A stretch of DNA of 64,000 bases from an uncultured Clostridium sp. (GTDB lineage: Bacteria; Bacillota; Clostridia; Clostridiales; Clostridiaceae). Below are positions 52,674-61,401 of this stretch, piece by piece; position 1 is the stretch's first letter; each line of letters begins with the position of its first letter. Made by a program: the position numbers and the translations under genes. The stretch spans positions 62,001-126,000 of the forward strand of contig URKQ01000005.1 in assembly GCA_900548455.1 (NCBI GenBank), in the 5' to 3' direction. The notes under the pieces were generated by a model that saw only the letters and a program-made list of their open reading frames with translations, made no database searches and was not told where the DNA came from.

Positions 52674-54454
52674 AAATTACTAAATATCTTCATAAAGTAA
52701 GTAGTGATGTAATAAAAAACTCCAACAATAAAAATGGATACCTAATTAACTATACTGGAGAAATAGATAAAATAGTTTCTTCTATTCCTAATTCATTGGC
52801 CATACCACTAACACCATATGTTGCAGCTGTGTTTATTGATCCTAATTATGAATCTACATTTCTAGCTTTGCGTAATATAGAACTAATTGAACCCTTTGTT
52901 GAATATATATTAACAGAAATCTCTCCACTAGACAGTTCAAATATAATTCAATTTAATCAGGGATTTCCTATAGATCTAACTGGTACAGGTGTAGTTGTTG
53001 GCCTTATAGATACAGGCATAGATTACACAAATAAAGAATTTTTAAGAGAAGATGATACCTCTAGAATATTATCTATTTGGGATCAAAGTGATTCATCTGG
53101 CATTGCACCTTCTGGACTTGGATATGGCAGTGAATACAGTAATGAACAAATAAATCAAGCTATTAAAGAAAGTCGTAACGGAAAAAATCCCTTAGATTTA
53201 GTTCCAGAGATTGATAAAATCGGTCATGGAACTGAGTGTGCTGGAATAATTGGTGCTCGGGGATATGGAGAGGTAAAGGGAGCTGCACCTAACTGTGATT
53301 TTGTTGTTGTTAAATTAAGAGTTGTTGATACTATATCTTCGTCCTCAAATACAGCTCCAACTCCAGTATTTAGTAACGTTGATATTGCTACAGCGATGTA
53401 CTATTTAATTCAATATAGAACTTTAACACGACGTCCTATGGTGGTTTTTTTACCTGTTAGTAGTAACTTTGGGGGCCATGATGGTAAACGCCCTATTGAA
53501 GAACTTATTGATTACTATTCCTTTGAAAGCAATGTGGTATTTGCTGTTGGTACAGGAAATCAAGGTAATTCTCAAACTCACTATTCTGGTAAAATAAATA
53601 GTACTTCTGAAATATCTAATATAAATGTTCAAATAGGGCCTAATCAAAATTATTTATATGTACACATATGGTCTACCTATCCTGATAAAATTTCCATAGG
53701 CATGATTTCTCCTAGTGGTCAAGTTATACCTAAAATACCTATAAAAATATCCCAGCAAGAAACACTAACTTTTATTTACGAAAAAACTAATATCTTCATA
53801 CAATACTTTTTGCCAATCTCATCTTCTGGTAGTGAGCTTATACTAATATATTTTGAGAAACCAACACCTGGAATATGGAAAATTATACTCTATGGTGACT
53901 ACATTATAAATGGTAAATTTAATGCTTGGATGAGCCAACGACCTATTTCAAAAGATGATACATTTTTTTTAAATTCTGATAACTTTGTAACACTAACTAT
54001 TCCCTCAACATCATATAGTGCTATCTGTACAGGATTTTATAATCAAAATAATAATTCCTTAGAAGCAAGTTCAGGTGTTGGATTTACTATAGATAATAGA
54101 GTAAAGCCTAATTTAACTACAGGTGGTGTAAACATGCTTACCACCGCACCTAACAACAAAACAACTCTTATCACTGGATCTAGCGTTGCCACCGCTGTAC
54201 TTGCTGGTGCCATAGCTCTAATATTGCAATGGGCTATAGTTAATAAAAATCTGCCAACTATATCTTCAGAAATTGTTAAAGCGATGCTTATTCTAGGAAC
54301 AAAAAAAAGGCCTAAAGATATCTACCCAAATCCCTATGCTGGCCACGGATTACTAGATTTACTAGGAACTTTTAATGCCATCCGTGGAATTTACAATACT
54401 CCAACCAGCTCCTCATTATTAAGACCTAACAATAATGATAACGCAGATCCATAA
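52670..54454 (+). CDS. Csp-like subtilase, array copy 3, type B
   Basis: This 594-residue protease is the third type B copy and the last gene of the array. It starts at a TTG that overlaps the copy 3A stop (TTGA). The triad is present: Asp in VGLIDTGIDY, His in IGHGTECAG and Ser in ITGSSVATAVLAG. The chain matches 1B and 2B over its whole length, with tail PTSSSLLRPNNNDN. TTG use and the overlap suggest its level is set by translation of copy 3A. Confidence 0.9.
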   Translation: MKITKYLHKVSSDVIKNSNNKNGYLINYTGEIDKIVSSIPNSLAIPLTPYVAAVFIDPNYESTFLALRNIELIEPFVEYILTEISPLDSSNIIQFNQGFPIDLTGTGVVVGLIDTGIDYTNKEFLREDDTSRILSIWDQSDSSGIAPSGLGYGSEYSNEQINQAIKESRNGKNPLDLVPEIDKIGHGTECAGIIGARGYGEVKGAAPNCDFVVVKLRVVDTISSSSNTAPTPVFSNVDIATAMYYLIQYRTLTRRPMVVFLPVSSNFGGHDGKRPIEELIDYYSFESNVVFAVGTGNQGNSQTHYSGKINSTSEISNINVQIGPNQNYLYVHIWSTYPDKISIGMISPSGQVIPKIPIKISQQETLTFIYEKTNIFIQYFLPISSSGSELILIYFEKPTPGIWKIILYGDYIINGKFNAWMSQRPISKDDTFFLNSDNFVTLTIPSTSYSAICTGFYNQNNNSLEASSGVGFTIDNRVKPNLTTGGVNMLTTAPNNKTTLITGSSVATAVLAGAIALILQWAIVNKNLPTISSEIVKAMLILGTKKRPKDIYPNPYAGHGLLDLLGTFNAIRGIYNTPTSSSLLRPNNNDNADP

Positions 54455-54515
54455 GCTTTATTTAATAATTTGAAAATATAAAATTAATTTAAATGTTTAA
54501 GGAAACATATGCATG

Positions 54516-54555
54516 AAAAAACAGTGATTGGAAATAAAATTACTTCCAATCACTG
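54516..54555 (-). terminator. Terminator of the DUF1622 gene
   Basis: On the minus strand a 13-base-pair stem (ACAGTGATTGGAA with TTCCAATCACTGT) is followed by UUUUU. An outer ATGCAT/ATGCAT pair extends it. It lies between the csp array and the DUF1622 gene and overlaps the repeat shared with 5549. Confidence 0.75.
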
Positions 54556-54579
54556 TAAATGCATACAGAGCCTTTTATT
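54549..54579. repeat. Second copy of the 5549 repeat, in inverted orientation
   Basis: Bases 54549-54572, read on the minus strand, equal 5549-5572 over 24 bases (starting GGCTCTGTATGCATTTACAG). ACAGAGCCTTTTATT (54565-54579) also matches the direct repeats that flank the 5.6-kb island. Confidence 0.65.
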
Positions 54580-54899
54580 TAATGCTTTTCGCCTTTAATT
54601 TCCCAATGAATTACAAAAGTTAAGATTGCTCTTAATACTATAATTGCTGCAAGCATACCCATTTCTTCAAAACTTTTTACTACTACTGTTTTAAGTATTT
54701 CTCCTGCTAACTTAAACTCTAAAGCAAGAGCTAACGCTTGTGCAAGATCTAATTTAATAGAATAATTCGTTTCTTTAATCAAACTAACTATATATTTATA
54801 AAATGCCTTTATGGCTCCGATAGCTATTATTGTAGTCCCCATCAACTCCAATATTTCAATAACTATAGGAATTCCTGTTTCAATTAAATGTCCTAGCAT
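54579..54899 (-). CDS. DUF1622 family membrane protein
   Basis: This 106-residue protein has two or three hydrophobic segments (about 8-30, 58-72 and 80-97) and the DUF1622 pattern: IEILELMGTTIIAIGAIKAFYKYI, then RLDLAQALALALEFKLAGEILKT-like text (here KLDLAQALALALEFKLAGEILKTVV). The function of the family is unknown. AGGAGG precedes the ATG. It is convergent with the csp array and separated from it by a terminator. Confidence 0.88.
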   Translation of the reverse strand: MLGHLIETGIPIVIEILELMGTTIIAIGAIKAFYKYIVSLIKETNYSIKLDLAQALALALEFKLAGEILKTVVVKSFEEMGMLAAIIVLRAILTFVIHWEIKGEKH

Positions 54900-55026
54900 A
54901 AGTTTCCTCCTAATAATATAATGTCGTAAAGAAATGATATTATATAAAAGACAACTTGTCCAATACTTTTAATCATGTATACAATGTTTTTTTGTTCATT
55001 ATTTTGTATACACGTTTTTATCTATT

Positions 55027-55057
55027 AAAAAGCCCTAGTAAAATTAATTACTAGAGC
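55027..55057 (-). terminator. Terminator of the YhgE/Pip gene
   Basis: On the minus strand a 10-base-pair stem (GCTCTAGTAA with TTACTAGGGC, one G-U pair) and a six-base loop are followed by UUUUU. Confidence 0.8.
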
Positions 55058-55063
55058 CTCCTA

Positions 55064-57214
55064 TTATTCGGATAATCCACTTTCTTTAAATTTATGTTGA
55101 AGTTTCTCTACTGGTCCATTAACCCATCTTTTTAATATTACACCTAATAAAAGAGCAATCACTCCATAAATTAACATTATAAATCCATCTCTATATACAT
55201 TTTCCCAAGTAGGTCCTCCTACGGCTTCACGTAGAGCCCCTATAGAATAAGTAAATGGTAAAAATGGCTGTAATTTTTGGAAAAACTGTGGTGTTACTTC
55301 AATTGGGAATGTTCCACCTGATCCAGCTACTTGTAGTACTAATAATATTACTCCCACTGCTTTACCTACATTTCCTAAAAGTGATACTAATGTATATAAA
55401 ATTAGTACAAATATAACTGATGTAAATAGAGAGAATCCTATGAATAATCCTGTACTCTCCATTGATACGCCTAAGAAATATTTATCTCCTACACTTATTA
55501 TTAAACTTTGAATTAAACCTAACGTTAAGAACAATAACATCCTTCCAAAGTATTTTTGATTTATAGAAGGTTCTATGTCATTCTCTAAATTATCCACTTC
55601 AGTAGTAATAATTGAACTTAATAGCAATACCCCTACCCAAATAGATAGAATTGAATAAAATGGTGACATTGCAGAACCATAATTAGGAATATGAAATACT
55701 GATTCTTCTACTAATTCTACCGGTGAAGAAATAAAATCTCCCATTACCGATGAATCATTAGATAATATAGAAATAATTTGATTTATATTCTCATCACTTG
55801 CAACATCTCTTAATTTAATCGTTAAACTTTGTATTCCTTCTTTTAACTCAGGGAACTTTCCCTTAAACTCTGAAATGTAAGTTTCACCTTTTGCACTTGC
55901 ATCTAATGAAAGTGTTAGTAAATTTTCTACTGTAGGAATCTGTTTTTCTGCACTACTTAATAATTCATTTGCACTGTTACTTACACCTATAACTCCACTA
56001 ATAATCTCATCAACTAGCGGTTTAACCTCTGCCTTAAATGAATTAATCCTAGTATCAATACCAGTACTTATTTCATTTCCAGTGTTTAAAAGAGCGCCTA
56101 ATACCCTGGAATTAAAATCAAAACCTGCATCTACATTATTAGAAATAGAATCTAATTTTTCTTGTACGGATATTACAGATGTTTTTAATTCATTAAGTCC
56201 CTTTAGTGCATTATCAAATTTTCCACTGATTTTATTCATCTGTTCTAAAAATGATATAGTGGAATCTAATCTAGTATTAATAGCTTTAACTTTATCATTT
56301 AAAGAAGCAATTAATTCCTCAATCTTATATGATTCACCTCTATTATCTATGTATCCTTGTAAAATGGAATTAAACTCATCTATGAATTGTTTTACTTCTA
56401 AAAGTTTTATCTCTACTAAATCTGTAGTTTTCTCAAAATCTTCTTTTCCTGTATTGGCAAGAATATTTACATTGTTGGAAACTGCTATAGCTTCGGCTAA
56501 ACTCTCCTTGATTTTAGGTACGCTAGAATTTACTTCTGTTGCAAACTCTGAAAAAGTTATTATACCTTCATCTGCTTTTTGTAAAACATTCTCAATTTCA
56601 TCTAAATTATCGTTTAACTTATAAACTAAATCCCTTACACTCAATATCTTACTTTTGTTAGTATCTATTTCTTCTCCAAGTGTATTGAATGCATCAAATA
56701 TTACACCATTAACCTTGTCTACAAATGTAGCTGTAACATTTTTTAATAGTGCTTTCGTACCTGCACTTGTAATTTTAGGTGCTATTGCATTAGACTTTTC
56801 ATTTACTTTATATATCAATTGGGGTTTTACTTTCTCATCAGTTGTAATAGTTAAAATATCTGATGTAAAGTTCTCTGGAATTTGAATAGATGCATAATAT
56901 TTGTTATGAGTTAATCCATATTCTGCTTCATCCTCATCTACAAAAACCCACCCTATATCATTATTGTTTTTAAGTTCACTTACAATATCATTTCCAATGT
57001 TAAGTTCCTCTTCCTTAAGAATACCCCCTTCATCTTTATTTACTATTGCTACTTTAACTCCATTAGTGTTTCCATATGGATCCCATGAGGCGTATATATT
57101 AAACCATGCATATAGCGATGGTAATATACATAAACCTACTATAATTATAAGCGCAACCGGATTTGTAATAATTCTTTTAATATCTCTTTTGTATATTTGC
57201 CATATGTTTCTCAC
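55064..57214 (-). CDS. YhgE/Pip family membrane protein
   Basis: This roughly 716-residue protein has the YhgE/Pip layout: one N-terminal membrane segment (about 18-40, NPVALIIIVGLCILPSLYAWFNIYASWDPYGNT), a long extracellular region rich in helices and coiled-coil patterns (about 100-500), and five or so C-terminal membrane segments. The family includes the phage-infection protein of Lactococcus and EsaA-like secretion components. It is a surface protein of uncertain job, perhaps an ABC-2-like exporter half. Two GTG starts are possible (57223 and 57214); GGTGA before the second favours it, and RNIWQIYKRD is the usual family start. Confidence 0.9.
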   Translation of the reverse strand: MRNIWQIYKRDIKRIITNPVALIIIVGLCILPSLYAWFNIYASWDPYGNTNGVKVAIVNKDEGGILKEEELNIGNDIVSELKNNNDIGWVFVDEDEAEYGLTHNKYYASIQIPENFTSDILTITTDEKVKPQLIYKVNEKSNAIAPKITSAGTKALLKNVTATFVDKVNGVIFDAFNTLGEEIDTNKSKILSVRDLVYKLNDNLDEIENVLQKADEGIITFSEFATEVNSSVPKIKESLAEAIAVSNNVNILANTGKEDFEKTTDLVEIKLLEVKQFIDEFNSILQGYIDNRGESYKIEELIASLNDKVKAINTRLDSTISFLEQMNKISGKFDNALKGLNELKTSVISVQEKLDSISNNVDAGFDFNSRVLGALLNTGNEISTGIDTRINSFKAEVKPLVDEIISGVIGVSNSANELLSSAEKQIPTVENLLTLSLDASAKGETYISEFKGKFPELKEGIQSLTIKLRDVASDENINQIISILSNDSSVMGDFISSPVELVEESVFHIPNYGSAMSPFYSILSIWVGVLLLSSIITTEVDNLENDIEPSINQKYFGRMLLFLTLGLIQSLIISVGDKYFLGVSMESTGLFIGFSLFTSVIFVLILYTLVSLLGNVGKAVGVILLVLQVAGSGGTFPIEVTPQFFQKLQPFLPFTYSIGALREAVGGPTWENVYRDGFIMLIYGVIALLLGVILKRWVNGPVEKLQHKFKESGLSE

Positions 57215-57431
57215 GAATTTCACCGCCTATATTTGTTATACATTTAAATTCCCCCTTAGTATATTTTTTATCCCCTAAAATAACCATCTAGTTTTCACTA
57301 AATGGTTTAGTAATATCTAATATTCATTTAACGTTATTTTTCAAATTAATGAAATTCCCTATCTTTTGTGTTTTACATGAAATTTTATCATGTAAAAAAA
57401 ATAATGTAAATTCTTCTTTATATTTGTTTAT

Positions 57432-58370
57432 TTAATATTTACATTCATTTGGAGTCATTTTAATTAATTTCATATTCCCCTTAATTATATATTGATTCAA
57501 AGATGCAGGGATAAAAATAGTATCAAGAGTACTTATATTCATTGTTTCTGTCTTTTTTCTGTTTCCGTATAAAACACATCCTTCGCCTTCTACACACGTT
57601 AAAGTGTAAAAGTGCTGTTTATTACCTCGAAATATTCTACTTCCTTCAACATCACAAAAATTTAATAAAAATTTATTTAAATTTATTATTTTTTCACTTG
57701 ATTTCATACCCATAATTTCCATATTTATTACTTCTGTTGCTTTATCTATATGAAGTTCCCTACCTCTATTAAAATCAAAAACTCTATATGTTAAATCACT
57801 ATTTTGTTGAAATTCAGCTAATACAATACCTTTACCAATAGAATGAATTAATCCTGGTTTAATTACAAATACATCACCAGGGAAAACTTTTATTCTTTTT
57901 ATATACTTATCTACATGTCCACTTTTACATGCTTCAATAAACTCATATTTATCACAAGGAATTGTGCCTAAAACAATCTCTGCTCCTTCTTCACACTGAA
58001 CAATATACCAACATTCAATTTTCCCATTTTGATTTTCATGAGTAAGGGCATATTCATCACTAGGATGTACTTGGATAGATAAATCCTCACCTGCAGTAAT
58101 TACTTTTATCATGATAGGAAAATCATTTTCTATAAAGCCTTCTTTCCATATATCCTCACCAAGAATTTCAGCTCCAAATTGTTTTATTAATGAAATTAAC
58201 GTACGTCCACTGTACTCTCCATTTGCAACTACACTCATTCCACTTTTATGACAGGCTAAATCCCAACTCTCACCTACACCACTCTCAGTTATATTATTTC
58301 TAAATCCTTTTAAATAATTGCTTCCCCAAACCTTCTTAAAATATAAATTATTAAATTTCAAAGGATACAT
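57432..58370 (-). CDS. manA: Mannose-6-phosphate isomerase, class I
   Basis: This 312-residue cupin enzyme interconverts mannose-6-phosphate and fructose-6-phosphate. Probable zinc ligands are Q100 and H102 (LSIQVHPSDEYA), E119 (GKIECWY) and H176 (KPGLIHSIGKG). It starts MYPLKFNNLYFKKVWGSNYL, the usual opening of the short Firmicute form. The gap after it (about 200 bases to the YhgE gene) shows no gene. GAGGT precedes the ATG. The gene stands apart from sugar transport genes. Confidence 0.94.
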   Translation of the reverse strand: MYPLKFNNLYFKKVWGSNYLKGFRNNITESGVGESWDLACHKSGMSVVANGEYSGRTLISLIKQFGAEILGEDIWKEGFIENDFPIMIKVITAGEDLSIQVHPSDEYALTHENQNGKIECWYIVQCEEGAEIVLGTIPCDKYEFIEACKSGHVDKYIKRIKVFPGDVFVIKPGLIHSIGKGIVLAEFQQNSDLTYRVFDFNRGRELHIDKATEVINMEIMGMKSSEKIINLNKFLLNFCDVEGSRIFRGNKQHFYTLTCVEGEGCVLYGNRKKTETMNISTLDTIFIPASLNQYIIKGNMKLIKMTPNECKY

Positions 58371-58431
58371 ATATATACCTCGTATAAATACTATACTTTA
58401 AGGTATGCAATGTATCCTTAAAAAGTGAGAT

Positions 58432-59559
58432 TTAAAAATGTACCCTTATAAGCCAAAACTTAATGTTTTTATCACTCCACCCCAAATCCCAAGGCACATC
58501 GTTTCTATCGGTATTGTGACAGGTTACTAAAGCATATCCTCTAGAATCTGCACTAGTAACAACGGAAATATGTTTTATATCTCCCTTTTTCTCGTATGCT
58601 ACAAAATCCCCAGGTAACAACTTATATGATGCTTTATATACTTTCTCATAGCTGCCATGAGCTATTACCGATGCTCTTCCACTATATACCCAATAATCTT
58701 TAAACTTATCTGCATTTACCCATGGTCCTGTTGCCTCTCCCTTATTATAGTTCCACGAACCATTTTTTTTGAATTGACCACCTTCATGGAGGATCTGAGA
58801 TGCAAAGTTAGCACAATCTCCTCCTTCAGGATTGAAGTTTCTATAATCCTTATTATACTTAAATCCATACTCTTCTTCCGCTGCTGCTCCACAAAATTTA
58901 TCTGCATATTCCTTAGCCGCAATCCTTCTATTATCTAAAGAAGAAAAATCTCTAGGTTCTTGTGATAATATAAACTCTTTTACATCATCCACCTTTATAT
59001 TATCTAAGTTTAAAGAGTCTGCAAAAGGATCCGTATACCACTCTTTATTAATTAAATATTTTTCATCTTTATATACTAATCCTAAAACGTGGTATGTTCC
59101 TATCCTAGAAGCATTAACTTCTTCTGGTCTATCTTCATATACATATCTATACTCAGTAGAACAAGTGAAATTAACCTTAAAACCTCCTGTATCTTTTTCA
59201 GAAATCTTAGTAACTACAACCTTTGGAACTATTTCAGTAATTTTAACTCCTTGTTTTTGCTCCCAATTGTGAAGATATATCATCTTTTTTTCTTCACTTT
59301 CATAAGCCCAATGTCCAAACTTTGTTCCCATATCGTATACTGCTTTAATACCCTCACGCTCTCCTGTGACTATAGCTCTATTTCTTTCACCTATTGCTTT
59401 CTCAATAAAATCCCTAATTTCTGTTTTTACTTCTTCATCTATCTCTTCTTTCTCCGAATAAGCTGCACAATTATTAGGAAACAAAATTAAAACCAACACA
59501 ATTAAAATAATGGTAGGTTTGAAAAATATAGCTTTTTTTCTGCTATTTGATACCTCCAT
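58432..59559 (-). CDS. Exported amidase_6-domain protein
   Basis: This 375-residue protein has an N-terminal membrane or signal segment (about 11-33) and an extracellular domain. Its C-terminal half is the putative amidase domain (amidase_6): a Cys nucleophile C249 in EGGDCANFASQIL, then PGDFVAYEKKGDIKHISVVT with the probable catalytic His, and LVTCHNTDRND. This fold resembles NlpC/CHAP peptidases and cleaves peptidoglycan or peptides. GGAGG stands nine bases before the ATG at 59559; an ATG three codons earlier abuts GGAGG and is unlikely. It follows the M15 peptidase gene on the same strand at 16 bases, so both form an operon. Confidence 0.87.
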   Translation of the reverse strand: MEVSNSRKKAIFFKPTIILIVLVLILFPNNCAAYSEKEEIDEEVKTEIRDFIEKAIGERNRAIVTGEREGIKAVYDMGTKFGHWAYESEEKKMIYLHNWEQKQGVKITEIVPKVVVTKISEKDTGGFKVNFTCSTEYRYVYEDRPEEVNASRIGTYHVLGLVYKDEKYLINKEWYTDPFADSLNLDNIKVDDVKEFILSQEPRDFSSLDNRRIAAKEYADKFCGAAAEEEYGFKYNKDYRNFNPEGGDCANFASQILHEGGQFKKNGSWNYNKGEATGPWVNADKFKDYWVYSGRASVIAHGSYEKVYKASYKLLPGDFVAYEKKGDIKHISVVTSADSRGYALVTCHNTDRNDVPWDLGWSDKNIKFWLIRVHF

Positions 59560-59575
59560 AATAATCATCCTCCAA

Positions 59576-60499
59576 TTAGACTCCTAATGAATTTTCTATT
59601 AACTCAATGTACCTGTTTACTTCTTCTGTTCTTTCTACACTTCCAAACCATTCTTTAGAACTATCCAAATCATCACTAAAATATTTAGCTTTAATTATTA
59701 TTTCCGGTCTATATTCAAAGTGAAGTATATCAAAATGGCCCCACTTTCCTCCCCAAACAAAATTATGACTTTCAAAAGTTTCAACTAGTTCTTTAGGATA
59801 TGACATCATTCTTTTTTCCCCTGCTTCTCTTGTTGCCCACTTCCAATAATCACTTGGATTACTACTTATATCTATTGCTATTCCATAAGCATGAGGGCTT
59901 AATTTCCCAGTTCCTGATATTACCCTATAATTAAAAGTTCCATTTACAGGACTAATAAGAGCTGCTACTTTACTATTTGTTTTAGCTATTTCCTTTAACT
60001 CTGCCATTGCAGTCTTAAGACTTTCTGCTGCTCCATTTTTTTTATTAAATTGATAGCCATTATAAGGGGCTGGAACCATAACTAGATTAGAAGATACTTC
60101 ACTCTCATTTTTTCCGTAAACTTCATTTAAAAGTCCATAACATCTAAATCTTCCTGGATCTGATTCTAACTCTGTTAACTTTTCTGGCATAGAAAGTGGA
60201 TATGCTTCTTCCAAAACATCCTGAAGATCTGCATTATCCATCTTTTGATTAAAATCTTTTTTTATCTTGTCATCATATAAAATCTTTTTTCCGGAAACGG
60301 TGATTATATATACACTGCCTCCTTCAGCTTTCTCCACACCTTTAATATATTCTGGATATGCCATCATTAAAGTTAATATATCTTGTTTTAAAATGGTATC
60401 ATAGTCACTAGTTACTTCATCTTTTGCAAATACAGTTGCTGTCATAAAAAACGTAATTATTGATATAATTAAAATTGCAATCGAAACATTTTTTTTCAT
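59576..60499 (-). CDS. Exported M15-family peptidase (VanY/L,D-endopeptidase type)
   Basis: This 307-residue exported protein has a signal segment (about 1-25, ending VFA). The C-terminal part has the zinc-binding motifs of M15 peptidases: H203 and D210 in SPHAYGIAIDIS, and H260 in GHFDILHFEYRPE. It therefore trims cell-wall stem peptides (D,D-carboxypeptidase or L-Ala-D-Glu-type endopeptidase; exact bond unknown). The N-terminal half (about 30-185) has no motif I recognise. GGAGG precedes the ATG. Together with the amidase_6 gene it suggests a cell-wall remodelling operon. Confidence 0.9.
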   Translation of the reverse strand: MKKNVSIAILIISIITFFMTATVFAKDEVTSDYDTILKQDILTLMMAYPEYIKGVEKAEGGSVYIITVSGKKILYDDKIKKDFNQKMDNADLQDVLEEAYPLSMPEKLTELESDPGRFRCYGLLNEVYGKNESEVSSNLVMVPAPYNGYQFNKKNGAAESLKTAMAELKEIAKTNSKVAALISPVNGTFNYRVISGTGKLSPHAYGIAIDISSNPSDYWKWATREAGEKRMMSYPKELVETFESHNFVWGGKWGHFDILHFEYRPEIIIKAKYFSDDLDSSKEWFGSVERTEEVNRYIELIENSLGV

Positions 60500-60530
60500 A
60501 AAAATCCTCCAGTCCTATTTTTTAATAAAC

Positions 60531-60559
60531 AAAAAAAAGCCTAAAGATAACCTTTAGAC
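60531..60559 (-). terminator. Terminator of the 110-residue gene
   Basis: On the minus strand an eight-base-pair stem (GTCTAAAG with CTTTAGGC, one G-U pair) is followed by eight U. Confidence 0.85.
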
Positions 60560-60605
60560 TATTTTGTGTTAGTATTTGATTAATTATTACTGGTAAATTA
60601 ATGAG

Positions 60606-60938
60606 TCATGGACTTTGTAATCTTAATTCCTCATCTACTTCAACTTCAATTGTGCTCAAGTCCAATTTACAATTTATATAATCAGATTTTATATTCATGT
60701 AATTTTCCCAAGTGCACATGCTACAATCCACTGTACGAATTAAATCATCAATTACACAACCCAATTTTTTTGCTCTCTTAAGCGCTTCTTTCACATCACT
60801 CTTACTTGATAAAGCAACATTATTTAATACACAAGCACTATCTATAAGCACCTTATATGTTAAAGTCAGTTTATTTAGTTGCTCAAGAGTAAATCCTAAA
60901 TCTCTACCATAACCGTCAATTACTCTTCTCTGTGACAT
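60606..60938 (-). CDS. Small conserved-looking protein, unknown
   Basis: This 110-residue soluble, largely helical protein begins SQRRVIDGYGRDLGFTLEQLNKLTLTYKVLIDSACVLNN. It has a CSMC pair (VDCSMCTWENYM) and an acidic C-terminus (IEVEVDEELRL). I do not recognise a family. The ATG at 60938 has GGTGGG at proper spacing; an ATG four codons earlier abuts it. That ribosome binding site lies in a hairpin (60944-60991), so translation may be controlled. It lies between the Glp operon and the wall-enzyme genes, on the same strand as both. Confidence 0.65.
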   Translation of the reverse strand: MSQRRVIDGYGRDLGFTLEQLNKLTLTYKVLIDSACVLNNVALSSKSDVKEALKRAKKLGCVIDDLIRTVDCSMCTWENYMNIKSDYINCKLDLSTIEVEVDEELRLQSP

Positions 60939-60943
60939 ATAAC

Positions 60944-60991
60944 ATCCCACCCGAAAATAATATATTCTATTATATTATCTTCAAGTGGGAT
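60944..60991 (-). promoter_or_regulatory. Hairpin sequestering the ribosome binding site of the 110-residue gene
   Basis: On the minus strand ATCCCAC (60991-60985) pairs with GTGGGAT (60950-60944), which contains the GGTGGG ribosome binding site. An inner stem (GAAGATAATATA with TATATTATTTTC) extends it around a short loop. No U run follows, so this looks more like translational control than termination. Confidence 0.55.
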
Positions 60992-61016
60992 TTATGATTA
61001 ATAAAATAAATACTTA

Positions 61017-61373
61017 TTATTTAACTGCATTTACATTTCTAGTTGCAACTACATCTATTCCTGTATCTAATATATTTTTTATTAAGACATCACCAATTTT
61101 AATTGGTGCTTGTACTGCAATTTCATTTATTATATCCATAGCCTTAAAATTTAAATCCTTTGGTATAGCATCTTTAGTTTTAACTGGAACTACTGGTAAT
61201 TCTCCATTTTCAACTTTCATAGTAGTAGTTATAACTCTAGTTGGATTAGTTACCTCACTAATACCATATGCACTTCCTCTTTTACATGTATTACCTGTTA
61301 CCTCTTTAGTTTCAGTGTTAACTTTTAAATGACATCCCATTGGACATTTAATACAAATTAATTCCTTTATCAT
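61017..61373 (-). CDS. DUF1667 family protein of the Glp-type operon
   Basis: This 118-residue protein starts with a Cys-rich segment (ELICIKCPMGCHLKV, then GNTCKRGSAYG), four cysteines likely to bind an iron-sulfur cluster or metal. The rest, EVTNPTRVITTTMKVENGELPVVPVKT, is typical of DUF1667. This family regularly follows GlpA-like and oxidoreductase genes in clostridia, as it does here, so it is the likely third subunit of that complex. The ATG at 61373 has GGAGG before it. Confidence 0.9.
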   Translation of the reverse strand: MIKELICIKCPMGCHLKVNTETKEVTGNTCKRGSAYGISEVTNPTRVITTTMKVENGELPVVPVKTKDAIPKDLNFKAMDIINEIAVQAPIKIGDVLIKNILDTGIDVVATRNVNAVK

Positions 61374-61401
61374 AACATCCTCCATTAACTATCCATTCTA
61401 T

